Source of the DNA: Chitinophaga nivalis
GTDB taxonomy: Bacteria; Bacteroidota; Bacteroidia; Chitinophagales; Chitinophagaceae
Assembly: GCF_025989125.1 (NCBI RefSeq)
Contig: NZ_JAPDNR010000001.1
Location: 1,904,301 to 1,968,300, forward strand
Length of the DNA stretch: 64,000 bases
Direction: 5' to 3'
Shown here one piece after another: positions 1 through 8,750 of this stretch. How positions within the stretch are numbered: position 1 is the stretch's first letter; each line of letters begins with the position of its first letter. A program made the position numbers and the translations under genes. A model generated the notes under the pieces. The model was given only the letters and a program-made list of their open reading frames with translations. It made no database searches and was not told the DNA's origin.

Positions 1-1
1 C

Positions 2-691
2 CCACGCCAGGCCAGTGCTGCCATTGCAGCCTACCTGGGTGAGCAGCTGAATGTTACCCTGCGTTTTGGCACAGCAGTGAATGGTATCAATATGCCGTTT
101 ATTGAAACAAGGGAAGAAAAATGGAAAGTGGAAGAAGTGTTTGTATGTAGTGGCGCAGATTTTGAAACCCTTTACCCTGCTGATTTTGCAGCAGCTCCCT
201 TGAAGAAGTGCAAGTTGCAGATGATGCGTACGATTCCGCAACCGGGCAACTGGCAACTGGGACCGGCACTTTGTGCAGGCCTCACGTTAACACACTATTC
301 ATCCTTTAACAGCTGTAAAACGCTGGTGCCCCTGCAGCAACGTTTTCAACAGGAAATGCCGGAGTATGTGAAATGGGGCATACACCTGCTCATCTCCCAG
401 AATGGCGCCGGTGAACTGACCATAGGCGATTCACACGAATATGGTCCGGACTTCGAACCATTCGATAAAGCATTTATCAATGACCTGATCCTGCAATACA
501 TGCATACCTTCCTGGAGGCGCCTGTATATACTATTCAGGAACAATGGCATGGTATCTATCCCAAACTCACCAACGGTGCAACGGAACTGATTTTCTCTCC
601 GGAAAAAAATGTAACTGTGGTGAATGGTTTTGGAGGAGCAGGTATGACACTGGCATTTGGTACGGCAGAAGATATTACCAGACATTTCTAA
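2..691 (+). CDS. FAD-dependent oxidoreductase (TIGR03364-like), 3' part
   Basis: This is the last 229 residues of a D-amino-acid-oxidase-fold flavoenzyme. The frame is open to the left edge, so the start and the N-terminal FAD-binding GxGxxG lie outside. It resembles the TIGR03364 group, often found near phosphonate-catabolism genes and thought to oxidise an amine or aminophosphonate; the substrate here is inference. Visible marks are VFVCSGADF, where the chain returns to the FAD domain, then GDSHEYG and WHGIYPK in the substrate half, and the C-terminal glycine-rich FAD-contacting run NGFGGAGMTLAFGTAED. A GTG at 77 could be taken as a start, but the residues before it (RQASAAIAAYLGEQLNV) clearly continue the same protein. 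A hairpin terminator follows at 721-752. Confidence 0.75.
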   Translation, partial: PRQASAAIAAYLGEQLNVTLRFGTAVNGINMPFIETREEKWKVEEVFVCSGADFETLYPADFAAAPLKKCKLQMMRTIPQPGNWQLGPALCAGLTLTHYSSFNSCKTLVPLQQRFQQEMPEYVKWGIHLLISQNGAGELTIGDSHEYGPDFEPFDKAFINDLILQYMHTFLEAPVYTIQEQWHGIYPKLTNGATELIFSPEKNVTVVNGFGGAGMTLAFGTAEDITRHF

Positions 692-720
692 ATCCCGTAA
701 GGGTGTTTCACGAAAAATGC

Positions 721-752
721 AGCAGACGGTTTTCTAACTGTCTGCTTTTTTT
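721..752 (+). terminator. Intrinsic terminator after the oxidoreductase
   Basis: AGCAGAC (721-727) pairs with GTCTGCT (740-746) around a 12-nt loop, followed by a run of T. It lies 30 bp after the stop codon of the upstream gene. Confidence 0.8.
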
Positions 753-1114
753 AGGCCCTTACTTAGTGTCAACATGGTAAACTAAAATTAGGTGGTTGCA
801 TAAATAATTGATAAATTAAATGCAGATTCACCGTTATGATCAGCCCATGTGTGTTAACGCGATAGTACCCTGCGAAATTTTTTCAGTATTTACTTATTTG
901 ATTTTGCCAGCATTAGCAACGTTTCTGCAGCCATGTCTGATAAACAAGGCTGCACGTTCATAACGTGTTAAATGTAAAGCGGGTTTCTTTTAAGTTACCT
1001 GCTTTTTTAAATACCTGTATGTATACGGCGGTAAACCAATAATTACATAAATTAGTGGTGTTCTCTCCTGTACAGGAGCGGAAGTATTTATTTGGTATTT
1101 AAAACAGCAATTGC
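753..1114. other. Gene-free stretch with a second terminator and a palindrome
   Basis: There is no convincing protein-coding frame here. AAAGCGGGT (976-984) pairs with ACCTGCTTT (997-1005, one G-U pair) and runs into six T, which makes a good intrinsic terminator about 290 bp after the last gene and in no visible gene. That leaves room for a small RNA transcribed between about 760 and 1008. A perfect 14-bp palindrome, CTCCTGTACAGGAG, lies at 1065-1078, 36 bp before the LOG gene, where an operator could sit. I found no exact TAnnTTTG box and no tRNA fold. Confidence 0.4.
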
Positions 1115-1813
1115 ATGAATGATAGTTTAAAAAACCTTAAGGAGAGAGACTGGACAGAAACAAGAGCGCATTCCAGCTGGCAAATATTCAAGATCATGGC
1201 CGAATTTGTAGATGGTTTTGAGGCATTGGCAAAAATAGGGCCCTGTATATCCATTTTTGGTTCTGCCCGTACTAAACCGGGAAACAAATATTACGACCTG
1301 GCACAGGAAATCGCGACCCGGCTGGCAGATGAAGGATTCGGTATTATTACCGGTGGTGGTCCGGGGGTGATGGAAGCTGCGAACAAAGGCGCCCAGGCGG
1401 CTCACGGTAAATCTGTAGGCGCCAATATTACTCTCCCGCATGAACAATACCCCAACAATTTTATAGACAAAGACAAAAGCCTCAACTTCGACTACTTCTT
1501 CGTACGTAAAGTGATGTTTACCAAATACTCCCAGGGTTTTGTCATGATGCCCGGTGGCTTTGGAACGATGGATGAATTTTTTGAAGTGGCTACGCTGATC
1601 CAGACCAAAAAGATGGAAGAAACGCCGATGGTACTGGTAGGACGTGAGTACTGGAGTGGTTTGCTGGATTGGATACGTAACGTAATGATGGAAAAGGAAA
1701 GCAATATTAACCCACAGGATCTCGACCTGTTAAAGCTGTTTGATACTGCTGATGAAGTGGTGGAATATTTCCGGGTGTTCTACACCACCAATAAATTAAG
1801 ACCTAATTTCTGA
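1115..1813 (+). CDS. LOG family protein (TIGR00730, Rossmann fold)
   Basis: A 232-residue member of the LOG family, whose characterised members are cytokinin-riboside 5'-monophosphate phosphoribohydrolases that release a base from a nucleoside monophosphate. In bacteria the substrate is often AMP-like or unknown. Seen: GSAR at 49-52, the nucleotide-binding stretch GIITGGGPGVMEAANKGA at about 77-93, and the family signature PGGFGTMDE at 146-154, which carries the catalytic glutamate. The protein has a longer N-terminus than the shortest LOG proteins, as in the larger bacterial subfamily. It is cytosolic with no signal peptide. It stands alone behind a 420-bp gap with a palindrome at 1065-1078 and is followed by a long inverted repeat (1834-1923). 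The family call is firm; the substrate is not known. Confidence 0.9.
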   Translation: MNDSLKNLKERDWTETRAHSSWQIFKIMAEFVDGFEALAKIGPCISIFGSARTKPGNKYYDLAQEIATRLADEGFGIITGGGPGVMEAANKGAQAAHGKSVGANITLPHEQYPNNFIDKDKSLNFDYFFVRKVMFTKYSQGFVMMPGGFGTMDEFFEVATLIQTKKMEETPMVLVGREYWSGLLDWIRNVMMEKESNINPQDLDLLKLFDTADEVVEYFRVFYTTNKLRPNF

Positions 1814-1833
1814 TAAATTACCGCAGACCTGCA

Positions 1834-1923
1834 GCTGGTCAGCACCCCTTGTGCCTGTAACGGCTATTCCGGGAGAATAAAACACCCCGTAATAACGTTA
1901 AGGGATATAGGTGGCTGACCAGC
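1834..1923. repeat. Long-range inverted repeat between LOG and O-methyltransferase genes
   Basis: GCTGGTCAGC (1834-1843) is the exact reverse complement of GCTGACCAGC (1914-1923). Pairing continues into CACC/GGTG with one bulged base. The 70-nt interior is not T-rich. It may be a structured 3' end of the upstream mRNA or a leader element; function is not evident. Confidence 0.45.
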
Positions 1924-1952
1924 TTTGTGCTGTAAGCATGCTGGTTTTTCCT

Positions 1953-1960
1953 TAGTTTTG
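1953..1960 (+). promoter_or_regulatory. Bacteroidota -7 element (TAGTTTTG)
   Basis: An exact match to TAnnTTTG ending 14 nt before the ATG at 1975. A TTTG at 1924-1927 lies slightly too far upstream (25 nt) to be a confident -33 element. Confidence 0.5.
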
Positions 1961-1974
1961 CAGAAATTTTATAT

Positions 1975-2616
1975 ATGGAGCTTATACCCACGGTTGTGGA
2001 GGCCTATTCAGAGAAGTATACGAGCGGAGAAAGTGACGCAATGTATCGGTTAAACCGGGAAACGCACCTGAAAGTAGAATTACCGCATATGCTGAGTGGT
2101 CAGGTACAGGGGCAATTCCTAAGCATGATCAGTCACATGGTACGGCCGCACCGCATCCTGGAAATAGGCACCTACACCGGCTATTCTGCCATCTGTCTGG
2201 CAGCAGGGCTGGAACCCGGAGGTATATTGCATACCATAGATGTCAACGAAGAACTGGAAACCCTATGCCATAAGTACTTTGAAGAAACAGGTAATGCAGA
2301 TAAAATAAAAATGCATATTGGTAAAGCGGCGGATGTAATCCACTCCCTCGATGAAACATTCGACCTGGTGTTCATCGATGCAGATAAAGCCGGCTATGTG
2401 CATTACTACGACCTGGTATGGGAAAAGCTGCGCCCAGGTGGTTTTATACTGGCAGATAATGTACTGTATCACGGACAGGTATTATTACCGGAAAGCGAAC
2501 AGGGCAGCCAGGCCAAAGCCATGATTCGTTTTTGTGAAAAAGTGCTGGCAGATGACCGGGCAGAGCAGGTATTACTGACGCTCCGCGATGGTGTGCTGAT
2601 GATCAGAAAAAAATAA
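1975..2616 (+). CDS. Class I SAM-dependent O-methyltransferase (COG4122 type)
   Basis: A 213-residue enzyme of the catechol/caffeoyl-CoA O-methyltransferase family, which moves a methyl group from SAM to a hydroxyl, usually with a divalent metal. The SAM motif I is EIGTYTGYS (63-71). The metal-binding segment is FIDADK (133-138), and DNVL (161-164) is the second conserved acidic motif. Length and order fit the bacterial family well. The substrate cannot be read from sequence. The glucosaminidase gene starts 26 bp after the stop, so the two are probably co-transcribed from the TAGTTTTG box at 1953-1960. Confidence 0.88.
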   Translation: MELIPTVVEAYSEKYTSGESDAMYRLNRETHLKVELPHMLSGQVQGQFLSMISHMVRPHRILEIGTYTGYSAICLAAGLEPGGILHTIDVNEELETLCHKYFEETGNADKIKMHIGKAADVIHSLDETFDLVFIDADKAGYVHYYDLVWEKLRPGGFILADNVLYHGQVLLPESEQGSQAKAMIRFCEKVLADDRAEQVLLTLRDGVLMIRKK

Positions 2617-2642
2617 CCCGGACCCATTAAATTCAACGATAC

Positions 2643-4079
2643 ATGCAAGTAAGAAAATACTTATTGGTGGTCAGTTTTCTTATTGGCTGCACGCCATTCC
2701 TGAAAGCACAGAACATCACTACCCAGCAATATATTGCTACCTATAAAAATGTGGCCATTGAGGAAATGCGCCGCTCAGGCGTACCTGCTGCCATTAAACT
2801 GGCCCAGGGGATTGTGGAGACACAGTCCGGCAACGGTACCCTGTGCCTGCAGTCCAATAACCACTTTGGTATTAAATGTAAAAACACCTGGACCGGCAAA
2901 ACCATCCGTTACGATGATGACGCCCGCCAGGAATGTTTCCGCGTATATGATTCCGCCCGCGAATCCTATAAAGATCATTCCGATTTTTTACGCAGTAATC
3001 CCCGTTATGCCTTCCTGTTTCAGTTTGACGGAGATGATTATAAATCCTGGGCCTATGGCCTGAAACAGGCCGGTTATGCCACCAATAAAACCTATCCGCA
3101 ACAGCTGATCAAGATTATTGAAGAGAATAACCTGCAGCAATATACGCTGATCGCCTTGGGTAAAGCTGCTCCGGAATCGGCTTATACTGAGCCGCCGGTA
3201 TATGCAGGTAACAACCCGCGTAAACCGGAGACCAAACCCACTACTCCCCGCAATAATGGTGGTTACAATAAACCTGTAGTCATCAATTATCCCAAAGGGG
3301 TATTTGAAATCAACGGTCGCCGCGCTATGTATGTAAAAGCCGGTACTTCCCTGATACAACTGGCTGCCCAGCAGGATATCCGGTTACGGAAGCTGGTGCG
3401 GTTCAATGATCTGGAAGATGACCGCCCATTGCCTAAAGACATGATCATCTTCCTCCAGAAAAAAAGTAAACGCGGTAATAAAGAATATCACACGGTAGCC
3501 AGTGGTGAAAGCATGCACGATATTGCCCAGGCTGAAGGCCTGCAACTCCGGTGGCTGCGTCGCCGCAACAAACTGCATGAAGGAGAAGAGCCGGCCTATG
3601 GCCAGCGTCTGAACCTGGAAGGTTATGCAGGCAGCGCGCCTGCGCTGGCAAAAAATAACCGGGTGCTGAGAGAAGAAGATCAGGCCCCGCCGGAAGATTT
3701 TTCTCCGCGTAAGGCCATTGAGGATATGAAGGCGGAAACGGCGAAACATAACACTGGTGGTGCAGCTGTGCCTGAAACCAGGCCATCGGCCTCCGGCAGC
3801 GGCGTACCGCCGGCCATGGTGGAAGACCTGAAAAAAGTAGGGGAAGTAACCAGCGGCAACCAGCCGGCTCCCAGACCTGCTACACCGCAGCCCCAGCCCG
3901 CTCCTTCACAACCGGCGCCAGCACCCGTAGCAGGAGCACAGTACCACGATGTACAACCCAAAGAAACATTGTATGGCATTGCCAGAATGTATAATAAATC
4001 TATTACCCAGATACAGGAATGGAATAATTTGCAGGGCTTCGATATTAAAATCGGACAGCGGCTGCTGGTGAATAAGTAA
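2643..4079 (+). CDS. Secreted glucosaminidase with LysM domains
   Basis: A 478-residue exported peptidoglycan hydrolase. A signal peptide (about 1-22, ending LKA-QN) is followed by a FlgJ/Mannosyl-glycoprotein endo-beta-N-acetylglucosaminidase-type domain (about 35-165). It contains GIVETQSGNGTL with the likely catalytic glutamate, NNHFGIKC and YKDHSDFLRSNPRY. Three LysM-like segments follow: a divergent one at about 220-275, HTVASGESMHDIAQAEGLQL at about 282-310, and a canonical one at the C-terminus (YHDVQPKETLYGIARMYNKS). A Pro/Ala/Gln-rich linker precedes the last LysM. It probably trims glycan strands in the periplasm. It follows the O-methyltransferase by 26 bp, and the next gene, hpt, begins about 60 bp later. 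Confidence 0.9.
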   Translation: MQVRKYLLVVSFLIGCTPFLKAQNITTQQYIATYKNVAIEEMRRSGVPAAIKLAQGIVETQSGNGTLCLQSNNHFGIKCKNTWTGKTIRYDDDARQECFRVYDSARESYKDHSDFLRSNPRYAFLFQFDGDDYKSWAYGLKQAGYATNKTYPQQLIKIIEENNLQQYTLIALGKAAPESAYTEPPVYAGNNPRKPETKPTTPRNNGGYNKPVVINYPKGVFEINGRRAMYVKAGTSLIQLAAQQDIRLRKLVRFNDLEDDRPLPKDMIIFLQKKSKRGNKEYHTVASGESMHDIAQAEGLQLRWLRRRNKLHEGEEPAYGQRLNLEGYAGSAPALAKNNRVLREEDQAPPEDFSPRKAIEDMKAETAKHNTGGAAVPETRPSASGSGVPPAMVEDLKKVGEVTSGNQPAPRPATPQPQPAPSQPAPAPVAGAQYHDVQPKETLYGIARMYNKSITQIQEWNNLQGFDIKIGQRLLVNK

Positions 4080-4137
4080 AGGTAAACAGTGATCCTTTTG
4101 ATGTTTACAATTGTTAAATAAGGAAATGTTAGTGAAT

Positions 4138-4674
4138 ATGTCGGTTATCCAGGTGCATGACAAGAAGTTCCAGCCTTATATTGGTGCAGCTGAGCTGCAG
4201 CAGCGGATTAAGGAGATGGCAGAACAAATTAATCAGGATATGAAGGACGAGCGCCCGCTCTTCATCGCTATTTTGAATGGCTCATTTATGTTTGCCGCAG
4301 ATATGTTTAAATATCTGACGATTGATGCAGAAATATCATTTATTAAACTGGCTTCCTATAAAGGAACCAAGTCGACCGGTAATGTGGTGCAGGCAATCGG
4401 GTTGGATGAAGACCTGTATGGCCGTACAGTAGTGATACTGGAAGATATTGTGGATACCGGCAGAACACTCAGCCAGTTCCTGCCGCAGCTGGAACATCAG
4501 CAGCCTAAGAAGCTGGTGGTAGCCTCCCTGCTGACTAAGCCGGAAGCCATGATACATCCGATCAAAATTGATTATCTCGGTTTTTCTGTACCGGATAAGT
4601 TCCTGTTGGGGTATGGACTGGACTATGATGGTCTGGGCCGCAACCTGCCGGAGATTTATCAGCTGGCAGAATAA
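4138..4674 (+). CDS. hpt: Hypoxanthine phosphoribosyltransferase
   Basis: A purine-salvage enzyme that transfers phosphoribose from PRPP to hypoxanthine and/or guanine. The PRPP loop VVILEDIVDTGRTL (98-111 from this start) is complete, and AILNGSFMFAADM (44-56) is the N-terminal PPi-loop region. I start at the ATG at 4138 (MSVIQVHDKK), giving 178 residues, a usual length for the family. An in-frame ATG at 4126 (AAGGA just upstream) and a TTG at 4111 are alternatives adding 4 and 9 residues. A strong terminator follows. The purine genes guaA and an NCS2 purine permease lie elsewhere in the window but are not linked. Confidence 0.92.
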   Translation: MSVIQVHDKKFQPYIGAAELQQRIKEMAEQINQDMKDERPLFIAILNGSFMFAADMFKYLTIDAEISFIKLASYKGTKSTGNVVQAIGLDEDLYGRTVVILEDIVDTGRTLSQFLPQLEHQQPKKLVVASLLTKPEAMIHPIKIDYLGFSVPDKFLLGYGLDYDGLGRNLPEIYQLAE

Positions 4675-4695
4675 CATCGGATATAAGATGTTGAT

Positions 4696-4735
4696 AAAGT
4701 CCGCAGCGGCCTGAAAAGCCGTTTGCGGACTTTAT
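4696..4735 (+). terminator. Strong hairpin terminator after hpt
   Basis: AAAGTCCGCAGCGGC (4696-4710) pairs with GCCGTTTGCGGACTTT (4718-4733) with one mismatch or bulge, around a 7-nt loop. The stem runs into TTTATT. Confidence 0.8.
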
Positions 4736-4773
4736 TGCTGTGTGCATTGCATGAAAAAATGTTAACTTGACGC

Positions 4774-6519
4774 ATGCAGAGAATCCTTTTGCTCTTATTC
4801 ATCTGGGGTGGAGGGCTGCAGGCACAGACGCGGTGGTTGTCGGGAGGGGTGGAAGACAGTGCCTTGCATCGCCCGCTGGCAGGCGTATCTGTACAGGTAT
4901 TGGAGGATACCGCCCATACCATTACCAATGCTTTCGGTCTTTTTAAATTACGGGTCCCCGAAGATACCGCCACCCTGCTGTTTACCCGCGAGGGCTACTG
5001 GCCCCGGCAGGTGTCAGTGCATATAGATAATCATCTCCTGATAACGCTATCCCCTATACGAAAAACTACAGATGCCATTGCAGTGGCCAAAGCCCGGTCA
5101 CGGATGCAACACACCAGTAATCCCCACTATGGCAATATGGCCATGGGTACCACTTCTTTTTATAATGAAACCTATGGCTCCATCTACGAAAACAGGTTTG
5201 TACGCGCAGCAGCACAGCCCTTATCCACTTTTGCAGTAGATGTAGACCGGGCAGCTTATAGTAATATCCGCCGGTTCCTGCGGTTAAAGGAAGCCATTCC
5301 TACCGATGCCGTAAGGATAGAAGAAATGGTGAATTACTTTCATTACAACTATCCGTTGCCGCCGGCAGGCAGCACCATGGCGCTATACAGTCGTTATACC
5401 GATTGCCCGTGGGAACCTGCGCACCGTTTGCTGGAAATAGCTATCAGGGCCCGTGCTATTGCGATCGATAGCTTACCGCCCAGTAACCTCGTATTCCTGA
5501 TCGATGTTTCCGGTTCTATGGGTGTATCCAATAAATTACCCTTGTTGCAGGCGGCTTTCCGGGTGCTGGTCAATAACCTGCGGCCATTGGATAAAGTAGC
5601 GATTGTAGCCTATGCCGGTGTGCCCGGCGTGGTGTTGCCTGCTACCAGCGGCGATCAGCAGGCGAAAATCCTGCAGGCCATCGATAACCTGAGTGCCGGT
5701 GGCACTACCGGTGGAGAATCGGCTATTAAACTGGCCTACCAGATTGCCGCCGCACAGTTTATCCCCGATGGTAATAATCGCGTAATACTGGCTACTGATG
5801 GTGATTTTAATGTGGGGCTGACCAGTGATGAGGAGATGGAAACACTGATTACTGAAAAGAAGGAAACCGGCGTATTGCTGACTTGCCTGGGATTCGGGAT
5901 GAAGAACTATAAAGACTCGAAACTGCAGGCGCTGGCCAATATGGGCAATGGTAATTTTGCCTATATCGATAACCTGGAAGAAGCCCACAAAATATTTGCC
6001 CGTGAATTTGGCAGTACCTTGTTTACCGTGGCGCGGGATGTACGCACCGGTATTGTATTTAATCCGGCGGTGGTGAAATCGTATAGGCTTATTGGTTATG
6101 AGAACAAGGTGTTGCCGGCAACGGCGGCAGATCCTGGAGTACAGGAGGGAGGTATCATTGGCAGTGGCCATTGCTCCGTGGCGTTATACGAAATTATGCC
6201 GGTACCGGATAGTCTGGCAACAGATACTGTGTTGGCGCGGGTGAATATCAGCTACCGGGAACCCCAGGATACGTTGCTACGGGAGCTGCCGGGCAGTGTG
6301 CCTGCGCAGCTGACAACTTTCCGTGAAGCACCGGATGATTATCGTTTTGCCGCTGCAGTAGCGTTGTTTGGGATGGTGCTGCGGGGTTCTGCCTACCGGG
6401 GCTGTGGCAATACAGACATGGTAGGACAGATGGCCCGGGGAGCCCTTGGCCGGGATAAAGAAGGCTACCGGCAAGAGTTCCTGAAAATGGTAAAAATGGT
6501 ACGTAAAATGAAGCGTTAG
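4774..6519 (+). CDS. Secreted von Willebrand factor A protein (YfbK-like)
   Basis: A 581-residue exported protein. A signal peptide (1-18, LQAQ) is followed by a carboxypeptidase-regulatory-like beta domain (about 22-90), a vWA N-terminal domain (about 150-195), and the vWA domain with an intact MIDAS motif DVSGS at 244-248. The C-terminal region (about 430-580) matches the DUF3520 tail of YfbK-type proteins. Proteins of this type bind partners through a divalent metal; the role is not established, though envelope assembly is often suggested. The added regulatory-like domain is common in Bacteroidota. It is transcribed alone, between the hpt terminator and a convergent methyltransferase whose stop codon is 5 bp away. 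Confidence 0.88.
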   Translation: MQRILLLLFIWGGGLQAQTRWLSGGVEDSALHRPLAGVSVQVLEDTAHTITNAFGLFKLRVPEDTATLLFTREGYWPRQVSVHIDNHLLITLSPIRKTTDAIAVAKARSRMQHTSNPHYGNMAMGTTSFYNETYGSIYENRFVRAAAQPLSTFAVDVDRAAYSNIRRFLRLKEAIPTDAVRIEEMVNYFHYNYPLPPAGSTMALYSRYTDCPWEPAHRLLEIAIRARAIAIDSLPPSNLVFLIDVSGSMGVSNKLPLLQAAFRVLVNNLRPLDKVAIVAYAGVPGVVLPATSGDQQAKILQAIDNLSAGGTTGGESAIKLAYQIAAAQFIPDGNNRVILATDGDFNVGLTSDEEMETLITEKKETGVLLTCLGFGMKNYKDSKLQALANMGNGNFAYIDNLEEAHKIFAREFGSTLFTVARDVRTGIVFNPAVVKSYRLIGYENKVLPATAADPGVQEGGIIGSGHCSVALYEIMPVPDSLATDTVLARVNISYREPQDTLLRELPGSVPAQLTTFREAPDDYRFAAAVALFGMVLRGSAYRGCGNTDMVGQMARGALGRDKEGYRQEFLKMVKMVRKMKR

Positions 6520-6524
6520 CCGGG

Positions 6525-7466
6525 CTATTTAATCAACCGGTAACATTTACGGATCATCTTCTGTTGAAAATCAAAAGGTAAAGTCTGATTGGTAATATCC
6601 TTGATAGCAGCAGCATTGATCTTTTCTGTTTCCATGATAAACCGGCGATAGTTATTACTGAAATATACCACCCCGTCTTTTTTGGTAGCGAGCAATACTT
6701 TGTTCAGTAATTCCGCATGGTCCCGTTGGATGTCCAGGAAATCCTTCATCCGTTTACTGTTGGAGAAGGTGGGCGGATCCATGATCACCAGGTCAAAGGT
6801 ATTCAGCTTCAGGGTATCCAGGTATTGCAATACATCCGCGTGTACAAAAGGATGTTTGGTGGTATCAAATCCGTTGAGGCGCATGTTTTCTTCTGCCCAC
6901 GTGAGGTAGGTTTTGGAAAGATCCACGGAGGTTACTTCCGCTGCTCCGCCGGCGGCGGCATATACAGAGAAGGAACCGGTATAGCAGAAAAGGTTCAGTA
7001 CTTTTTTATCTTTCACTTCTTCCTTTACCATGCTGCGGGTGATGCGATGGTCCAGAAATAAGCCGGTATCCAGGTAGTCGGAGAGGTTTACTCTAAACTG
7101 CAGACCGCCTTCTTTTACAATCATCTCGTGATTTTCCAGGCTTAGTTTTTCGTATTGGCTTTTCCTGTTTTCCTTACGTTGCCGTTGTTTCACCCAGATT
7201 TTTTCCGGTACCACATCCAGTATTTTGCTGATCAGTTCCAGGCAGGTATCCAGCCATGCTTCGTGGGCGTCATCATCCATGCCATGGCGGCGGTTGTATT
7301 CAGCAATGTATACCTGATCTTCATACATTTCTATGCTGAAGGGAAATTCAGGAATATCGTCGTCATATACCCGGTAGCAGGTAATGTTTTGCCTTCTGGC
7401 GAGTTTACTGATGTGCCGGAATACTTTGGTAAGCCGGTTCTCGAACATCTGCATTTTTTGCTCCAT
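6525..7466 (-). CDS. SAM-dependent rRNA methyltransferase (RlmK-like)
   Basis: 313 residues resembling the C-terminal RlmK half of RlmKL, which makes m7G in 23S rRNA (G2069 in E. coli). Seen: an N-terminal RNA-facing region, then VLNLFCYTGSFSVYAAAGGA (SAM motif I), the acidic VDLS ribose contact, and the catalytic-site motif DLVIMDPPTFSNSKRM. RlmK has DPPTFSNSKRM where N6-adenine enzymes have NPPY, so a guanine-N7 activity is the best guess. In this organism it is a stand-alone protein rather than an RlmL fusion. A bidirectional hairpin (7489-7537) separates its start from dnaJ, so it probably has its own promoter. Confidence 0.82.
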   Translation of the reverse strand: MEQKMQMFENRLTKVFRHISKLARRQNITCYRVYDDDIPEFPFSIEMYEDQVYIAEYNRRHGMDDDAHEAWLDTCLELISKILDVVPEKIWVKQRQRKENRKSQYEKLSLENHEMIVKEGGLQFRVNLSDYLDTGLFLDHRITRSMVKEEVKDKKVLNLFCYTGSFSVYAAAGGAAEVTSVDLSKTYLTWAEENMRLNGFDTTKHPFVHADVLQYLDTLKLNTFDLVIMDPPTFSNSKRMKDFLDIQRDHAELLNKVLLATKKDGVVYFSNNYRRFIMETEKINAAAIKDITNQTLPFDFQQKMIRKCYRLIK

Positions 7467-7488
7467 AGTGAGTGGTGGTATAAAGCAG

Positions 7489-7537
7489 AAAGCTGACCGG
7501 AGTGAAGATCCTGAAATCTTCGCTTTGGTCAGCTTTT
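7489..7537 (-). terminator. Terminator after dnaJ
   Basis: AAAGCTGACC (7489-7498) pairs with GGTCAGCTTT (7527-7536), with an inner GAAGAT/ATCTTC stem. Read on the minus strand the hairpin follows the dnaJ stop and is trailed by TTTCTGCTTT. Confidence 0.7.
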
Positions 7538-7562
7538 ATGCTGTATGTTTTTCCGCTTTAGG

Positions 7563-8732
7563 TTAGCTGAATATATCTCTTACCTTCTCAAAAAATCCTT
7601 TTTCAGATTTTTCCGGATTTGGTTTAAAGTTGTCGGATGCCTGTAATTTATCGAGCATTGCTTTTTCATCGGAGGTAACGGTTTGCGGTGTCCATACATT
7701 TACATGGATCAGCTGATCGCCTTTCTCGTAGGAGTTGACAGAAGGGAAACCTTTGCCTTTGAGGCGGAAGATTTTACCACTTTGTGTACCTGCGGGAATC
7801 TTGATTTTAGCTTTACCATCGATGGTAGGAACTTCCAGGGAAGTACCGTATACCGCATCCGGGAAGGAGATATACAGATCGTAGGCTACATTCAGGCCAT
7901 CGCGCTGCAGTTCCGGATGTGGTTCTTCTTCGATGAGGATCAGCAGGTCGCCAGGGGCGCCGCCTCTTTCACCGGCATTACCTTTTCCGCTCATGCTCAG
8001 CTGCATACCTTCCTGTACGCCTGCCGGGATGTCGATGCTCACCATTTCTTCGCCATACATACGACCTTCTCCTTTACAGTGGCCGCATTTGCTGGTGATG
8101 ATCTGGCCTTCGCCATGACAGGTAGGACAAGTGGTAACGGTTTGCATCTGGCCCAGGAAAGTCTGTGTTACTTTCCTTACCTGACCGGAACCGCCACAGG
8201 TGTTACAGCTTTGAAAGGCATTTTTATCTTTTGCTCCCAGGCCACCGCAATGCTGGCAGGGAACATATTTTTTTACTTTGATTTTTTTGTTGGCGCCTTT
8301 GGCTATTTCTTCATAGGTCAGCCGGATTTTTACCCGGAGGTTGGAACCACGGGTACCGCGTCCACGGCGGTTTCCACCACCACCACGACCGCCGCCGCCG
8401 AAGAAGCTGCCAAAAATATCATCATTACCGAAAATGTCACCAAAGTTGGAGAAGATGTCGTCCATATTCATGCCGCCACCGCCGCCAAATCCGCCACGGT
8501 TACCATTCATACCGGCATGGCCGAAACGATCATATTGCGCCCTTTTATCAGGGTCGCTCAATACTTCGTATGCTTCAGCCGCTTCCTTGAATTTCTCTTC
8601 CGCCTCTTTATTATTGGGGTTGCGGTCAGGGTGATATTGCATAGCCACCTTGCGGTAGGCTTTTTTGATTTCATCCTGGCTGGAGGTTTTGACAACCGCC
8701 AGTATTTCGTAATAATCTCTTTTGGTAGACAT
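7563..8732 (-). CDS. dnaJ: Chaperone protein DnaJ
   Basis: A 389-residue full-length type I Hsp40, which delivers unfolded clients to DnaK and stimulates its ATPase. It has an N-terminal J domain with HPD in YHPDRNPNN, a long Gly-rich linker (GGFGGGGGMNMDD and GGGGRGGGGNRRG), and four zinc-binding CxxCxGxG repeats: CQHCGGLG, CNTCGGSG, CPTCHGEG and CGHCKGEG. The substrate-binding C-terminal domain follows. It lies 106 bp downstream of grpE in the same direction, a standard heat-shock pair. dnaK is not in the window. The spacer carries an 8-bp perfect hairpin, but nothing resembling a CIRCE element. Confidence 0.97.
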   Translation of the reverse strand: MSTKRDYYEILAVVKTSSQDEIKKAYRKVAMQYHPDRNPNNKEAEEKFKEAAEAYEVLSDPDKRAQYDRFGHAGMNGNRGGFGGGGGMNMDDIFSNFGDIFGNDDIFGSFFGGGGRGGGGNRRGRGTRGSNLRVKIRLTYEEIAKGANKKIKVKKYVPCQHCGGLGAKDKNAFQSCNTCGGSGQVRKVTQTFLGQMQTVTTCPTCHGEGQIITSKCGHCKGEGRMYGEEMVSIDIPAGVQEGMQLSMSGKGNAGERGGAPGDLLILIEEEPHPELQRDGLNVAYDLYISFPDAVYGTSLEVPTIDGKAKIKIPAGTQSGKIFRLKGKGFPSVNSYEKGDQLIHVNVWTPQTVTSDEKAMLDKLQASDNFKPNPEKSEKGFFEKVRDIFS

Positions 8733-8750
8733 TATAGTAATTACTTATTT

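Noticed and set aside
753..1114. Possible tRNA gene in the long gap
   Set aside because: No cloverleaf, no GTTC-type T arm and no acceptor stem with CCA context was found.
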